This document shows, one piece after another, positions 37,701 to 46,672 of a DNA stretch of 64,000 bases. The notes beneath the pieces are model-generated. The model worked only from the letters and a program-made list of their open reading frames with translations, searched no databases and was not told where the DNA came from. The position numbers and the translations under genes were made by a program. This DNA is from an uncultured Christensenellaceae bacterium. Its GTDB lineage: Bacteria > Bacillota > Clostridia > Christensenellales > UBA3700. The stretch spans positions 1 to 64,000 of the forward strand of contig CALWHF010000001.1 of the NCBI GenBank assembly GCA_944380305.1. The letters are read 5' to 3'. How positions within the stretch are numbered: the stretch's first letter is position 1; every line of letters begins with the position of its first letter.

Positions 37701-38034
37701 CTCCTGCGTTGGCTTTCGCGCCCGAAGCCGTCTCGAGGTTCTCTTTGAGTTTAGCTTCGCTGTCTATCCATACCACCTGATAGTTGCTGCCGACGCCGTG
37801 TCTTTCTCTGACTTTGGTCTCGGCGTTGGGATCGTCGGGAGAGATCTGCTCCGAGACCTCTCCGACTCCGTGATTGCCTATCTTCGCGTTTACCACGTTT
37901 GCGTTCAGCGTATAAGCGAGAGTATCGTTGGATTCGCGGTTGAACCATATCCCGCAGATCGTCGCGGCAAGCAACGCGATAAGAACCAGAAGCCCGACGG
38001 TGATAGTTACTTTCTTATTCATTTTTCTTTCCAT
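31735..38034 (-). CDS. Giant surface protein (2099 aa) with GLUG, MBG-like repeats and a Cys-pair tail
   Basis: An N-terminal membrane helix (MNKKVTITVGLLVLIALLAA) is followed at about 100-480 by GLUG-like segments (GTITNLTINYTAMDG, GVAGVNMGYGNITNCYVF). Long beta-rich regions and MBG-type modules follow (YDGKALSLEA, FEYDGKEHSIEY). Near the C-terminus two DxxxDGxCDxCG units (SNGDGVCDECGE, ADNDGKCDKCGA) could bind metal. A membrane helix at about 2058-2085 ends in KSRKKK. The first ATG (38034) lies 1 nt after the upstream stop, with GGAGGG before it; a second ATG four codons later has GGAAAG. Probably a cell-surface fibre or adhesin. Confidence 0.82.
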   Translation of the reverse strand: MERKMNKKVTITVGLLVLIALLAATICGIWFNRESNDTLAYTLNANVVNAKIGNHGVGEVSEQISPDDPNAETKVRERHGVGSNYQVVWIDSEAKLKENLETASGAKANAGANKILIFSNKVDWRQDVINEDVGTQKFVGILDGNGYDLNIYFTAPAENGGTAKGSNGDYYTVTASDVGESSGNFPNEKDKDNNGADNGTGVHGMGLVVGVNAGTITNLTINYTAMDGAMQPATTDGSGDMADSKSLDSAQDPDNPYAYGIVTGVNIGTINNVYVNQQAIFNGNTKARNDGSGLWNPATPYRNFSAVGGVAGVNMGYGNITNCYVFLGNDLWAQADGSVSGGSSSARFSSAFAGGLVGLIRGDNAQLTYSYVDGDGGINAWAMRGRTKVALTYEANKAWSLAYAGGVTAGKIVFYVEDNNYYGVARPMGANQVKGIISNWTGTRRDSYGNTSYLGKEGIGTSKRTAKGMPFDMLYSADQGTDKQDMIIFPFNYKATTNSSTLDMSHEGLDKAPNEESEVQNFSLPAKMYGNWVDVYSWKHGSYDESEVSLTFEGNYLRVQAKSDIFMNTQESSLEDVTRAQYPNGYSLKYDNTYRGNFVWSMDIYTLGKNIDPETQISSANAIKPTDQTGSFVRYYSSNMSKGSYVVKFGATYAYSIQNNSTTSKQYNNKPITADMMPKLILQNKDNSTFEVFESGGKYKWNIVAASTGQSIVREQSIYPDTYYMQPYAIVDEEMNSGYAYYDETQRTLAVSDSTERSMVVVSKATLSLRYDYADTWVSAAEINVSMTSNGVTPSSKMISAYSYQGGTMSGIVDLENVNANNSFSFIESVSTPKNGRTIYNVTAYVKKDDGSYVAVADTSRASASEKTVTVKIDATAPVLSGETYYTVSEILSKAQLGEDATLEAMYDAWKADPSKFTALSADEVKSGRWYNEDILVFVESSDEDRSGINTVSVSEAVNSTDSGIVVDQSRYHNVISGGSSVTVVRVSGVPYVKITLTDNNFNTVTIGLNDGGRINVDKTSISINDLKTVYLDYSLAEDKAYTKLQISFNATFGGAGLYMWYYIDNNTLLEDGDGIDKIPADAEWKLYDFGRAVNSGSDVDTFIPENMEKAALFVKFTSAVEGYEVAEPVIFRIHADPGGLGDMYKFTIDLNGANIAINARYLEIYDSTSDTAYRLDNLVNNQYTGVNLASLFTKSYDGTLNLKPTLEFRFTSDVNEQTELRSNVHYTGIFNAATYQSSFRITWLKLVAEYSDMNASDNVKLNLSIVTDDEVSPISMNVSVDYGNNNVQQVMAIGTRITKSNMAFDINQIFTEGTDITMSAGSVDTSSGSAVFKWTYGDLFDGLVVKIANDASGGEFYFRFKSMGLEQGSAHMNVGGSYTAYVDAIKIDSPVYQMDDFAELVKNGETYEGDAGANYSVSITGTIPIEVQKKEVRVTFALDEVVRFSYSIPYDGLGHKMTAAYTDVDGVVQYAKIVWYEGDQVKTYNEVKEIGSYTAKAVIEDNNYKIKGQSQQSISIIATYLDVLVPDKTAQYNDGGTVSYIPDLPEDSPAKGKNIVYTIIYYQKLGNSLKLLGENYPVTEVGEYYVKVSFDPEKQTDPDLKKFAAKNYEKADATYGAGSIDNYISFNVVKADTKISGVENQISTYNKMDQIIDFSDAEVKSASKGNDVAGNVRLQYWDADQEQYVDYDSTAANGKYRNEGTYSYRLVYDGNENYNACELLLTLTINAAKITGVTFGGDVGEEGILGVKKVYDGKALSLEATVAADSNIVGEDAKIEYSRMEIGGYSENTPEFTIVGRHQIWMRITCDNFESVETTAYVIITTAPHPDDAITFTGGQIRTFEYDGKEHSIEYTLNTEKYGTGISVTASNIEKTDAGEYVGSILVVMANYASGEYETTLTITPKKISEVDTSSLNKIQQEQGFTSDTDLTEIEITFVGVNGTERAELTFWDENDNIVIPDAYGCLPAGTYTITYDAGDNYDLSEVGEITLTLAQGSGERPDHEHVDSNGDGVCDECGEQIGEEGGEESCDHVDADNDGKCDKCGASMSSKPTEPKETPNAVVYVVIAVCAVLVVAAIAGVIVAAVVKSRKKKNNNRYNII

Positions 38035-38035
38035 A

Positions 38036-41000
38036 TCAGTTGCCCTCCGTGGTCATACCGTATTCGGGAGATACACCCATAACGCATACTTTACCTTGCA
38101 TTGTATGACCATAGCTCCTGCCGCCGCAATCCGAGAAGGTAATTTCCACCTCGTACGTTGTAGAAGCACTGTTTGCCACACTGTCGGCAGGCTCGTCGAG
38201 ATAGTAATATTTAACTCTCGGGTCTGTCGCTGTCTGCGGCATTTTATCGAATATCGCGGTGACGCTGATCGAACGCGTCGTGTATACCTTGAGATAGTTC
38301 TTGCCGTCTCTGACCACTATCTCGTCCGCGATGTCGTCGGTGACTTCGCCCTCGTAGAGTTCGACGTCCTCTTCGCACCAGTAGGTGATAGTGAGATCGG
38401 TTTCGGCTATCCTGTTCAGCTCGACGTCATCCGCAAAGTTAGCGAAATACTTGCCCGAATCGGTATCGTAGAGTACCGCGATGAAGTCGTTGCCGAAATA
38501 CTGATAATCTATTTCGAGGAATCCGTCCTCTCTCGCTGCGACAGTCTTCATTCTGACGGGAACTCTGATCGGCTGGGTCGTGTAACCGTCGACAGTCTTG
38601 ACTCTTATATTCGCTATCGCGTAACCGTCGTTACCCGAAGACAGCGTGATGTTCGCAAGATCCCAGCTTTCGACCGTAACACTGTATATCTCGTTCTCAA
38701 GCGGCATTATATCGTCAATCGAAGGTGTATCCGTTCTTTCGAACCTGACGTCCAGTTTATCCCCGAATTCTTTGAACTCGTTGACAGTCTGCCCGTTTTT
38801 GACTGTGGTAACGTATCCGAACGGATCGAGTACCAACTCGCCGTAAGCATAAACAGGATCTTCTTTAGCAACGACTTTATATCTTACGGTGTAGTTGTTG
38901 AGATTGTCGGCTGTCAGCATGACCTGTATCTCTCTGACTTCGCTGCCGTCCATAGTCACGTCGATGTTCTCGTCTCCTACCCAGTCGTAAACGCCGATCT
39001 TGGCGGTCGAACCGTCGGTATAGGTGACTTCGATCTCGGACGGGAACGGAGCCTTGTCGAGATAGAGCACGTCTATCGGGTTGACTTCAAAATAGTCGTC
39101 GCCTTCGCCTGCCCCCGGGATATTGAGAGACTCGATCGCCATACCGTCGACGAACACGCCGACGTTAGCTCTCTGCATGAATCTGCTCTGCAAATTCTCG
39201 GCAGTCAGACCGTTAGCGATAGCGTTCGTTTCGTACTCACCCGTGACGAAACCTATCTCGATCATCCACTGCTCGCTGTAACTGTAGTATTCGGGGACGT
39301 AATTCTCGCCGACAAACAATTCGGGTTCGCCGTTGTCGTTCCAGTTATACCAGCGGATCGGCATCTTGATTACCGCGTTGGACGCAAATTTGATATATGC
39401 CGTGGTCGGGAAGTATGCGTTCTTCTGCTCTGCCGTAAGAGCATTGAATTCGTACGGATGTACCGTGAACGTCTCCTCGGTCAGATCTTCGTCAAAGTAT
39501 ACCGCTACTATCCTGTTGCTGACAATATTGATGTCGATCTCCTCAGTCCATCCGAAATATCCGACTTCGAGAGAGTCGTATCCCTCTGTTTCAGGATCAA
39601 CTCCCATTTTGTCTCCGTACTTGGATTTATCAAGACTGACCGTACCTTTATAATTGTTGATCAGGTCGTATCTGAGAAGATCCTCGCTGAAATTGTTGCC
39701 CTGACTGTCGGCCGTGAAAGCAATTTCCACGTTGACCTGTTCGTTGTACGACTGACCTGTCGCCTCTTCGTAATAGTAAGCCATCGCAACGTCGGGTATT
39801 ATCTCGTCTTTGCTGTATCCTATTACTCTGAGGAAATAGGTGTACGGATTGATCTCGAGAGTGTCGAGAGTCGCTCCGATACCGAGCGCGCTGATCGTCT
39901 TTGTCTTTACGCTGACCTTAAGATCGACCGTCTGTGCAGCCTCTGTACCCTGAGCTATCAAAGCCTGTACAGGAGCATTGATCGAGGTCATATCGTCAGC
40001 TGCCTTGCTTTCGATCGCATTAGCCGTCTCTGTCGGAACAACCCATTGATCGACAAATATCCTGGACGTCGCCCCGTCCGCATATTTGATATACAGATAT
40101 TCGGGCGTAAAGCGGTCAACTTTTCTGTTGTTTTCGGTAAACGCATACATGTCGATCTCGAACGTATTGGGTTCGTTTCCGCTACCGACTATATCCACTA
40201 CGGTACTGTCAAGGAAGTGAACCGTCATAGGTACGGTCACGCTGTTCTTGAACGTTACGTTCACCGTTTTATCATGCGCCGTATAAGTGCTTGCCTCATA
40301 TGCGAACGTAGTCATCTCCTCCGTACGGATGTTGCGGCTTTCTCCCGAGGTCAGATTTATCGTGATCTCGTCGACGAGAGCGTCGTACGCATGCACCTCG
40401 ATCGGCTCGATAGACCTTATCTCGGTAGCGGGATAGATATTGACTGCGATTCTAAGAGTCTTTACATCTCCGCCGAACTTTGCCTTTGCGTTGACGTAAA
40501 CCACCGTCGGCTCTTTCGCCGTCGACGGCATATCCTTTGAGATCTGCCCCACGTTCAGCTTATCCATAGTGCCGGAAGTGAGCACCGTGCCGTCATCAAG
40601 GGAGAATTCCACGTTCGTCTTCTTGACCGTCGTATTAAACTGATAGCGCGCGGTCTTATTAGCGAAATACTTATTGTAAAGCATGCTGTACGCTTCCGCA
40701 TTGTCCGCAGGATATTCGTAAGGCTCGAAATTGACCGACAACGTAATGTCTCCCCAGTCTACGACGCCCGCGGAAGACTCGCCGCTGACCGTGTTATCTT
40801 CCTGTCCTACGCTAGCCGACTTATTGAACAGATAGATCTCCGTCTTGTGATTCGAATTTCTGCTATTTGCGTAGTAATACGTCGTTCTCGGGCTTTCGTA
40901 ATATGTCGTCTGAGAAAGTACCGTGCCTTCGTCGTTGACGACCGCCTGGTTGTCGTCGTAACCCTTGATGTACAAATTGGAGAACGTACCGTCGAGAGTC

Positions 41001-44000
41001 GTCAGACCTACGTTAAGTCTGTTGAATACCGGGAACGGCAACAGTCTCATCAGTATGTCGTGTATCTCCTCGTAAGTATTGTTGAGCAGAGCATCCGTGA
41101 TCAACGGCGACAGCGCGCTGCTGACGAGATTGCCGACAACCTCTTTGAGGAGCGGGGTCAGCTGTGCCTTTAGCGTCTGCCAGAAGCCCTGGCTGTCGTT
41201 GTTGACTCTGTCCCAGTTTACCTTTGCTAGGTAGTTGGTGCTGAAGTAATCGGGCGCGAGTTCTGCAAGATTGAGTATCGTATTCGGTCCGAATACCAGG
41301 GACATCACGCCGTCGATCATCTTGTTGATCTCGTACGGATCGAACGCAACGTCTACGTTGAATACGCCAGTGGAAGTCAGTCTGACGTCGATACCGCCGC
41401 CGAGCAACTTGAATATGTCGAGATCAGCAAACAGCGCAGTGAACGGACTCTCCTCTTCTGCCGTCGCATCTCCGTCCGCAAGTGCGAGCGGCTCGTTCAC
41501 GCTCGCCTCTTCGACTACGATTCCCTGAGCCTCGAGCGCGGCTTTGTCGAGATCCGCGAGCAATCCGTTGAACAGCTCTCCGAGAGTTCCCACCAGATCG
41601 AGATCGAAACTGATGTCGAGCTTGACGCCGAGATCTATTACCATATCGAGCAAGGAAATATTGCCCTTTACGAGATATACCGACATCTTTCCTATGTTGT
41701 AATCGAGTGCGAGATACGCTATCGACTTGGTGTTCGAAGTCACATCGGTGTCGTTGAAGTCGCCTTCCGCGTTGACCTTCGCTATCGTCACGAGGAAGGA
41801 GTTTGCCGCTACGGTAGGCGTGTTAGGCACGTCGTTCAGCGTCCTCTGCGATTTGAGTTTTTCGACCGAAAGCCTCAGATATTTGTTGTTGCCGCCCGTG
41901 TCTACGTTGTTGCTGAGCACGTCTATCGACAAAGCAATGTCAAGGCTGTCGAGCATGCTCTTAGCCATCGTATAGCCGTCGGAAGTATCTATATCGCTCA
42001 CCGTGGTATCGATGAATATCTCTTCGTCGAGAGCACCTACCTGGAGTTTCAGAGTCGCGTCGAGCGTTACTACGTCGCTGAGTCCGAGTCCGAGTTCGAT
42101 CTCGCCGTTGAGCATATCCAGTTTCAGATCGACGTTGACGTCGAAACCGAGACCTATGCCGAGCAACAACTTGAAAATGTAGTCGATCGTTTCGGATGTA
42201 ATGTCGACGAACAGGTTCACGTTCTCGGCTCTGACGCCGGAAAGGATCTTGACGATAAGGTCCGTCGTGATGTCTTCTTCCTCGCCGTCCGCCATATTCA
42301 GTCCCGCAGCAATCTCACCCGCTACTTCGTCGACCTGCAGATCCTCTTCGGGATTCAGCAGACCGTTGATTATGTCTGACAGATTCAGATCGCCTATATC
42401 CGCGATCATCTGATCGACGTAACCCATGATCAGGTTGACCAGGCTGCTGTTTGTCAATTTGAACGAGAACAGTCCGAGACCCGAGAGGTCGAGCACTATC
42501 TCGCCGCCCGTAATGCCGATGCTGAGAATATCCTTTTGTCCGTACTTGAACTCGATCAGAAGTTTTGAATTGGTTATGATCTCAAGGTCGAGATCCCACT
42601 TCAGCGATACCGAAGAGACGCTCGCCCAGTCGTCAAGATACAGATCTATCGGCAGGTCGAGATACTGTCCCTGCGAAATCATTATATTATTGATAATCTT
42701 AGTAAAGTCGATATGACTGTCGAAAGTCTCCATGTCGAGCGTAATATCGAGCGACAACACGCCTACGGTGTCGATGATCGCCTTTTTAAGATCGTCGGTG
42801 TACTCGTCCACTTCGGCCTCGACCCTCTGCTTCGTCTGATTGAGTTTGTCGCGTACATAGCCGACCGTCAGCGGATATTCGGGAGTACCTATCTCCGCCT
42901 CCATCACGAAATTCTGCTCCTGATTCTCGTCTTCGGGCATCAGGAAGTTACCGCTCGCGCTCAGCGTCCATCCTTCCGTACGCGTAATATCCATATTTAC
43001 CGCGAGGTCGATTGCTCCCAAATCGAAACCGCCGAGATCCACACCGACCTTGGTCAGAAGATCCGCGATAGCCGCCACAGTCAGCGACGCGTATATCTTC
43101 TCTGCATTGAGACCGAAGATTATGCCTCCGAAATCGGAAAGTTCGGTGCCTGCCGCGGTGCCGTCGCTTTCAGCAAACAGTGCGCTGGTCGCAGCCTCTC
43201 CGGAACCTGAAGATCCGCTGTCGGAATTGAGCAGGGACATAATATCGAATTCCAGATCGAAATCGCTGATCAGCTGATCTCCTATCTTTATGCTGTCGAA
43301 CAGATCGAGCAACGTCTGAACAAAATCGAATTCCAGACTGATCTTCGGCAGCGTGATATTCATAATCTTTATATTGGTAAGATCGAGCAGTATGTGCGGC
43401 GTCCATGTCGCGCTGGAAGCATCCTGGCTGTAGAACCCGTACACGCCCAGCATGACCGTACCCTTATCCATACCGAGAGCACCGCCGACGCTTATGTCGT
43501 CTAGAGCGGTTACCTCTATCGCAAACATCGAGTTTGAACGCGTGTTCCTGTCAATAGACATCATGATCGACAGTTCAACGTCCATAAGGAAGTCATCGCT
43601 AAATGTCCATTCTAGCGGAACGCCTGCAAGCACGTCGAGTCCGAATCCTTCGAGGAATTTACCTATCGCGTATCTGCCCTTATTGAACGTGATCTTCGCT
43701 CTCGCATTGAGATCCACGCCCTTGAGTACGGATTCGAGCAGCGCGCCGACGTTGCTTTCGTATGTAGTCTGCGAAAGTTTTTCCGCGATATAACCGTCGA
43801 GCGTCGTCGCTTCGCTATCCATAAATTCGTTCTGCGTGAAACCTAACATGAAGTTGTGCATCTTGAGCCCTACTTCAATGGGATCACTCGTGACGAGGCT
43901 GCCGTTTTCGTCCTTTACGACGTTTCCTTCGGCATCCTTATCGGGAACGCCCGCCGTAGCGGTGATCTCGATGCTTTCGATGCCTTCGTCGAAGATATTG

Positions 44001-46306
44001 AGAGCAAGCTTGCCGTCCAAAGCAACGGGGAGCTCTATCGGGCTGTCCATAAACTGATTGATCGCGTTGAACAGCTTATGATTGACTTCGATGACTATCT
44101 GGTCATCGGTAGCGTAGACGGCTTCCTGGAAACCTACAACGCTTGCGACAGCCGTGATCAGCGACTGGATAGTCGGGCTCACATAAACAACTTCTTCTCC
44201 GCTGGTCTCGTCGTCGGCTATCGTGATAACGTCTCTGCCCGACTGTGAAAGACTGAGGGCCTGAGCCGACGTGCCGCCGTGTTCTTCCCAACTGGTGCCG
44301 AAGTATTCGTCTATAGCAGTCGTAATCATCTCAACGAGATATGACACGACTCCCTTGAGATTGATACCGTCTACCTTGATATTGTTCGCCTTCCAGTAAT
44401 TGGGCATCATGCTGTTGAGGGAAACGTACAGCGAGCCCTGTCTGTAATATATACCGAGCAGCATCGGAACTTTATCGTTGTTGATTATGTTGCCGTTCTG
44501 GTCTATCGCGTATATTTCAAGTGCTATGAGATTGTTGTCCTCGGGACCGTTATCGTAATTCAGATCGAGGTCTATATTCGCCTTGAGTCTGTATCCGAAT
44601 TCGGACTGAAGAATAAGAGTGTTTTCGGGCAAGCCGAGATCGGGTGCAAACAAATTTACGAGTTTTGCAACGTCGAGGCCGTCTTCGTCCGAATAAAGCT
44701 GCAGATCGATGTCAAACTGCAGATTGGACAACGAGAAATCTCTCGTCTCCTCTATCGTCGGGAATACGATGAGTCCATCTTCGTTACCGGGTCTTATATC
44801 CGCCTCAACTACTCTCCAGCTGAAAATCTCGTCTCCCGTCCCTTCTTCCGCATTGTCTTCCGCGGTCAGCAACATGCTGTCGACAAGAGTCTCCTTTGCG
44901 GTCTCGTCGTACGACAGATCGGCGTAGAAATAAACTTTAAGCTGCGGAATGATTCCGTTAAGCCAGTTAAATATTGTGGTGAGATTCAGATCGATTCCTA
45001 CGAGTTCTTTCAGATCGACCATACCGATAAGATCGCTGATCTCGCTGACCAGAGTGTTGAGCTTGATTTCAAACTGATAAGTCTCAGTTAAAGTGATCTG
45101 CGTTTCGTTCTTGATAGTAGCCGTATAGTAAGGAGAGTTGAACAACAGGTTCACGAGAACGCCTGCGATGTCTATGCCTCCCAGCTTGCCGGAAAGCTCG
45201 TCGAGCAGTTCTCCGAGATCCATATCGACAAGGAAACCTCCGAGGAACGATATGAGATAATCGGGTTTGATGTCAGAGAAATGTATGATCGGAAGACCGT
45301 CGCCTGCATCCATGTAGATATCGTTGCCGATAAAATAGATTGCAAACGTCGTATTCTTGATTACTTCGCCGTTGTCCGTATCCAGACTCGGCACTGCGAC
45401 TCTGAACATAAATTCGTTCTGACCGCCGACGTTGAAGTTTCCCTGCATATCGATGTATGCCGTCCCTTCGGGAGTCTCCATTATCGTCTGCAGATCGAGT
45501 ACCGCAGTATTCTGACGGTCGGGCAGCTTGCCGAATATCTGGCTGAGCGACGCAAATGCGTTTCTGTATTCGCTGATGTAAGTGTATTCGCCCGACTCCT
45601 GCGCATCCTCTTCCCATTTCGCATAAAGAGTCGTTTCTTTTGTGATCTTCAGCGGGAACCTTGCCGCCGCACCCGACAAAGAGCTTCTCGTATACCAACC
45701 TGCGAATATGTAGCCCTCTCTTGTCGTCACGGGAGACGTTTTGATCTCCGTACCTTTGAAGTCGGCAATCGGAGTGCCTCCGTTCGTCACGAATTTGACC
45801 GTGTAAGTAGCCTCTTCTATTGAAGACCACTTGGCGTAGAAAGTCGTGTCCGCCTCCAGCGTGTACGGATAGACAACCGCCGTCTCGAATTCTTCATCGA
45901 GATACCAGCCTCCGAACAGATAGCCTTCGCGCGATTCGACCGACGGAGCCAGCTTGAGTCTTGCGACAGTCTGAGTCACGTCGTCTGAGCCTTCGCTGAC
46001 GAGCGTCAGCGTGAACAATTGCAGATACTTGGCATAGAGCGTCAGATTAGACTTGAGCTCCATCGGGAAAACCGCCTTGTTCTGCAATTCGGCATCGGTG
46101 TACCAATCTTCGAATTCGTAGCCGTTTTTCGAAGGTGCTACGGGCGCGACTTCCAGATCCGACAACTGCCAGACTTCAGTCGAATCGCCGAGATTCAACG
46201 TAACGGAATAGGTCTTTTCTTCGGGAGTACAACCTATGACCGTGACGAGTACCAATGCCAGGATAACAATTAAAACAGATGTTACCAGCAATGCTTTTTT
46301 TCTCAT
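38036..46306 (-). CDS. Giant lipoprotein (2756 aa) with InlB-type repeats and Ig-like C-terminal modules
   Basis: The start is taken at MRKKALLVTS (46306), which has GGGAGAAAG upstream; an earlier in-frame ATG lacks a ribosome site. The lipobox is TVIGC (C26). Three InlB B-repeats (Listeria-Bacteroides repeat) lie at 33-94, 98-160 and 168-231, each ending in TLYAKY/W. Residues about 240-1750 form a long region of alternating amphipathic beta strands and hydrophobic helices (for example LDLEIITNSKLLIEFKY, SLVNLIMGYVDQMIADIG) that I cannot assign. The C-terminal third has Big_4-like steps such as EIEVTYTDGSTAKIGVYDW. It is the first and largest gene of the operon. Confidence 0.8.
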   Translation of the reverse strand: MRKKALLVTSVLIVILALVLVTVIGCTPEEKTYSVTLNLGDSTEVWQLSDLEVAPVAPSKNGYEFEDWYTDAELQNKAVFPMELKSNLTLYAKYLQLFTLTLVSEGSDDVTQTVARLKLAPSVESREGYLFGGWYLDEEFETAVVYPYTLEADTTFYAKWSSIEEATYTVKFVTNGGTPIADFKGTEIKTSPVTTREGYIFAGWYTRSSLSGAAARFPLKITKETTLYAKWEEDAQESGEYTYISEYRNAFASLSQIFGKLPDRQNTAVLDLQTIMETPEGTAYIDMQGNFNVGGQNEFMFRVAVPSLDTDNGEVIKNTTFAIYFIGNDIYMDAGDGLPIIHFSDIKPDYLISFLGGFLVDMDLGELLDELSGKLGGIDIAGVLVNLLFNSPYYTATIKNETQITLTETYQFEIKLNTLVSEISDLIGMVDLKELVGIDLNLTTIFNWLNGIIPQLKVYFYADLSYDETAKETLVDSMLLTAEDNAEEGTGDEIFSWRVVEADIRPGNEDGLIVFPTIEETRDFSLSNLQFDIDLQLYSDEDGLDVAKLVNLFAPDLGLPENTLILQSEFGYRLKANIDLDLNYDNGPEDNNLIALEIYAIDQNGNIINNDKVPMLLGIYYRQGSLYVSLNSMMPNYWKANNIKVDGINLKGVVSYLVEMITTAIDEYFGTSWEEHGGTSAQALSLSQSGRDVITIADDETSGEEVVYVSPTIQSLITAVASVVGFQEAVYATDDQIVIEVNHKLFNAINQFMDSPIELPVALDGKLALNIFDEGIESIEITATAGVPDKDAEGNVVKDENGSLVTSDPIEVGLKMHNFMLGFTQNEFMDSEATTLDGYIAEKLSQTTYESNVGALLESVLKGVDLNARAKITFNKGRYAIGKFLEGFGLDVLAGVPLEWTFSDDFLMDVELSIMMSIDRNTRSNSMFAIEVTALDDISVGGALGMDKGTVMLGVYGFYSQDASSATWTPHILLDLTNIKIMNITLPKISLEFDFVQTLLDLFDSIKIGDQLISDFDLEFDIMSLLNSDSGSSGSGEAATSALFAESDGTAAGTELSDFGGIIFGLNAEKIYASLTVAAIADLLTKVGVDLGGFDLGAIDLAVNMDITRTEGWTLSASGNFLMPEDENQEQNFVMEAEIGTPEYPLTVGYVRDKLNQTKQRVEAEVDEYTDDLKKAIIDTVGVLSLDITLDMETFDSHIDFTKIINNIMISQGQYLDLPIDLYLDDWASVSSVSLKWDLDLEIITNSKLLIEFKYGQKDILSIGITGGEIVLDLSGLGLFSFKLTNSSLVNLIMGYVDQMIADIGDLNLSDIINGLLNPEEDLQVDEVAGEIAAGLNMADGEEEDITTDLIVKILSGVRAENVNLFVDITSETIDYIFKLLLGIGLGFDVNVDLKLDMLNGEIELGLGLSDVVTLDATLKLQVGALDEEIFIDTTVSDIDTSDGYTMAKSMLDSLDIALSIDVLSNNVDTGGNNKYLRLSVEKLKSQRTLNDVPNTPTVAANSFLVTIAKVNAEGDFNDTDVTSNTKSIAYLALDYNIGKMSVYLVKGNISLLDMVIDLGVKLDISFDLDLVGTLGELFNGLLADLDKAALEAQGIVVEEASVNEPLALADGDATAEEESPFTALFADLDIFKLLGGGIDVRLTSTGVFNVDVAFDPYEINKMIDGVMSLVFGPNTILNLAELAPDYFSTNYLAKVNWDRVNNDSQGFWQTLKAQLTPLLKEVVGNLVSSALSPLITDALLNNTYEEIHDILMRLLPFPVFNRLNVGLTTLDGTFSNLYIKGYDDNQAVVNDEGTVLSQTTYYESPRTTYYYANSRNSNHKTEIYLFNKSASVGQEDNTVSGESSAGVVDWGDITLSVNFEPYEYPADNAEAYSMLYNKYFANKTARYQFNTTVKKTNVEFSLDDGTVLTSGTMDKLNVGQISKDMPSTAKEPTVVYVNAKAKFGGDVKTLRIAVNIYPATEIRSIEPIEVHAYDALVDEITINLTSGESRNIRTEEMTTFAYEASTYTAHDKTVNVTFKNSVTVPMTVHFLDSTVVDIVGSGNEPNTFEIDMYAFTENNRKVDRFTPEYLYIKYADGATSRIFVDQWVVPTETANAIESKAADDMTSINAPVQALIAQGTEAAQTVDLKVSVKTKTISALGIGATLDTLEINPYTYFLRVIGYSKDEIIPDVAMAYYYEEATGQSYNEQVNVEIAFTADSQGNNFSEDLLRYDLINNYKGTVSLDKSKYGDKMGVDPETEGYDSLEVGYFGWTEEIDINIVSNRIVAVYFDEDLTEETFTVHPYEFNALTAEQKNAYFPTTAYIKFASNAVIKMPIRWYNWNDNGEPELFVGENYVPEYYSYSEQWMIEIGFVTGEYETNAIANGLTAENLQSRFMQRANVGVFVDGMAIESLNIPGAGEGDDYFEVNPIDVLYLDKAPFPSEIEVTYTDGSTAKIGVYDWVGDENIDVTMDGSEVREIQVMLTADNLNNYTVRYKVVAKEDPVYAYGELVLDPFGYVTTVKNGQTVNEFKEFGDKLDVRFERTDTPSIDDIMPLENEIYSVTVESWDLANITLSSGNDGYAIANIRVKTVDGYTTQPIRVPVRMKTVAAREDGFLEIDYQYFGNDFIAVLYDTDSGKYFANFADDVELNRIAETDLTITYWCEEDVELYEGEVTDDIADEIVVRDGKNYLKVYTTRSISVTAIFDKMPQTATDPRVKYYYLDEPADSVANSASTTYEVEITFSDCGGRSYGHTMQGKVCVMGVSPEYGMTTEGN

Positions 46307-46672
46307 AACACTTTCTCCCTTTTTTATTGTGCACGCATATCCCCACACGCGTACACTTCTTAACTTTTATGATGCTGATACGCGCTTAAAAATTCCTTAA
46401 CGTGTTTTAGGGTATTTATATAAATCTGCCCTCAAAAAGTCGGTTTATAAACACATTTTAATGTTTTTTTAACGAAAGCCTGAAATTATATTTTACACAA
46501 ATTTTACATATTGCCGAGGGCGTTTTTTGCCTTCTTCCGCATTTTTTAGACGTATTACGACTATTTTTGCATTTTGCATTTTCGTTTTAAGCCTCGGACT
46601 CAATAATGTTTTTTTACTCATCATAATTCTGAAATACGATTAAAAAACATGTTCTCGATACGATGTCGTCCT
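46307..46672 (-). promoter_or_regulatory. AT-rich control region of the giant surface operon
   Basis: A 366 bp AT-rich stretch between the kinase terminator and the first giant gene, with no gene. A possible promoter on the minus strand is TTAAAA, 17 bp, TATAAA (roughly 46470-46442). It contains the direct repeat listed separately and further TTAA-rich elements. Confidence 0.5.
46492..46508. promoter_or_regulatory. Direct repeat TTTACA-N5-TTTACA, candidate OmpR/PhoP-type operator
   Basis: TTTACA at 46492-46497 and again at 46503-46508, an 11 bp period. This fits the TTHACA-N5-TTHACA form known for PhoP-type regulators of Bacillota. It lies about 185 bp upstream of the giant lipoprotein start. 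Assignment to the adjacent response regulator is inferred. Confidence 0.5.

Noticed and set aside
37928-40540. 870-codon plus-strand frame, and similar long plus-strand frames at 26662-28890 and 8811-10670
   Set aside because: All lie opposite strongly supported minus-strand genes. They arise from codon bias (few TTA, CTA or TCA codons in the real genes), and their translations match no family.
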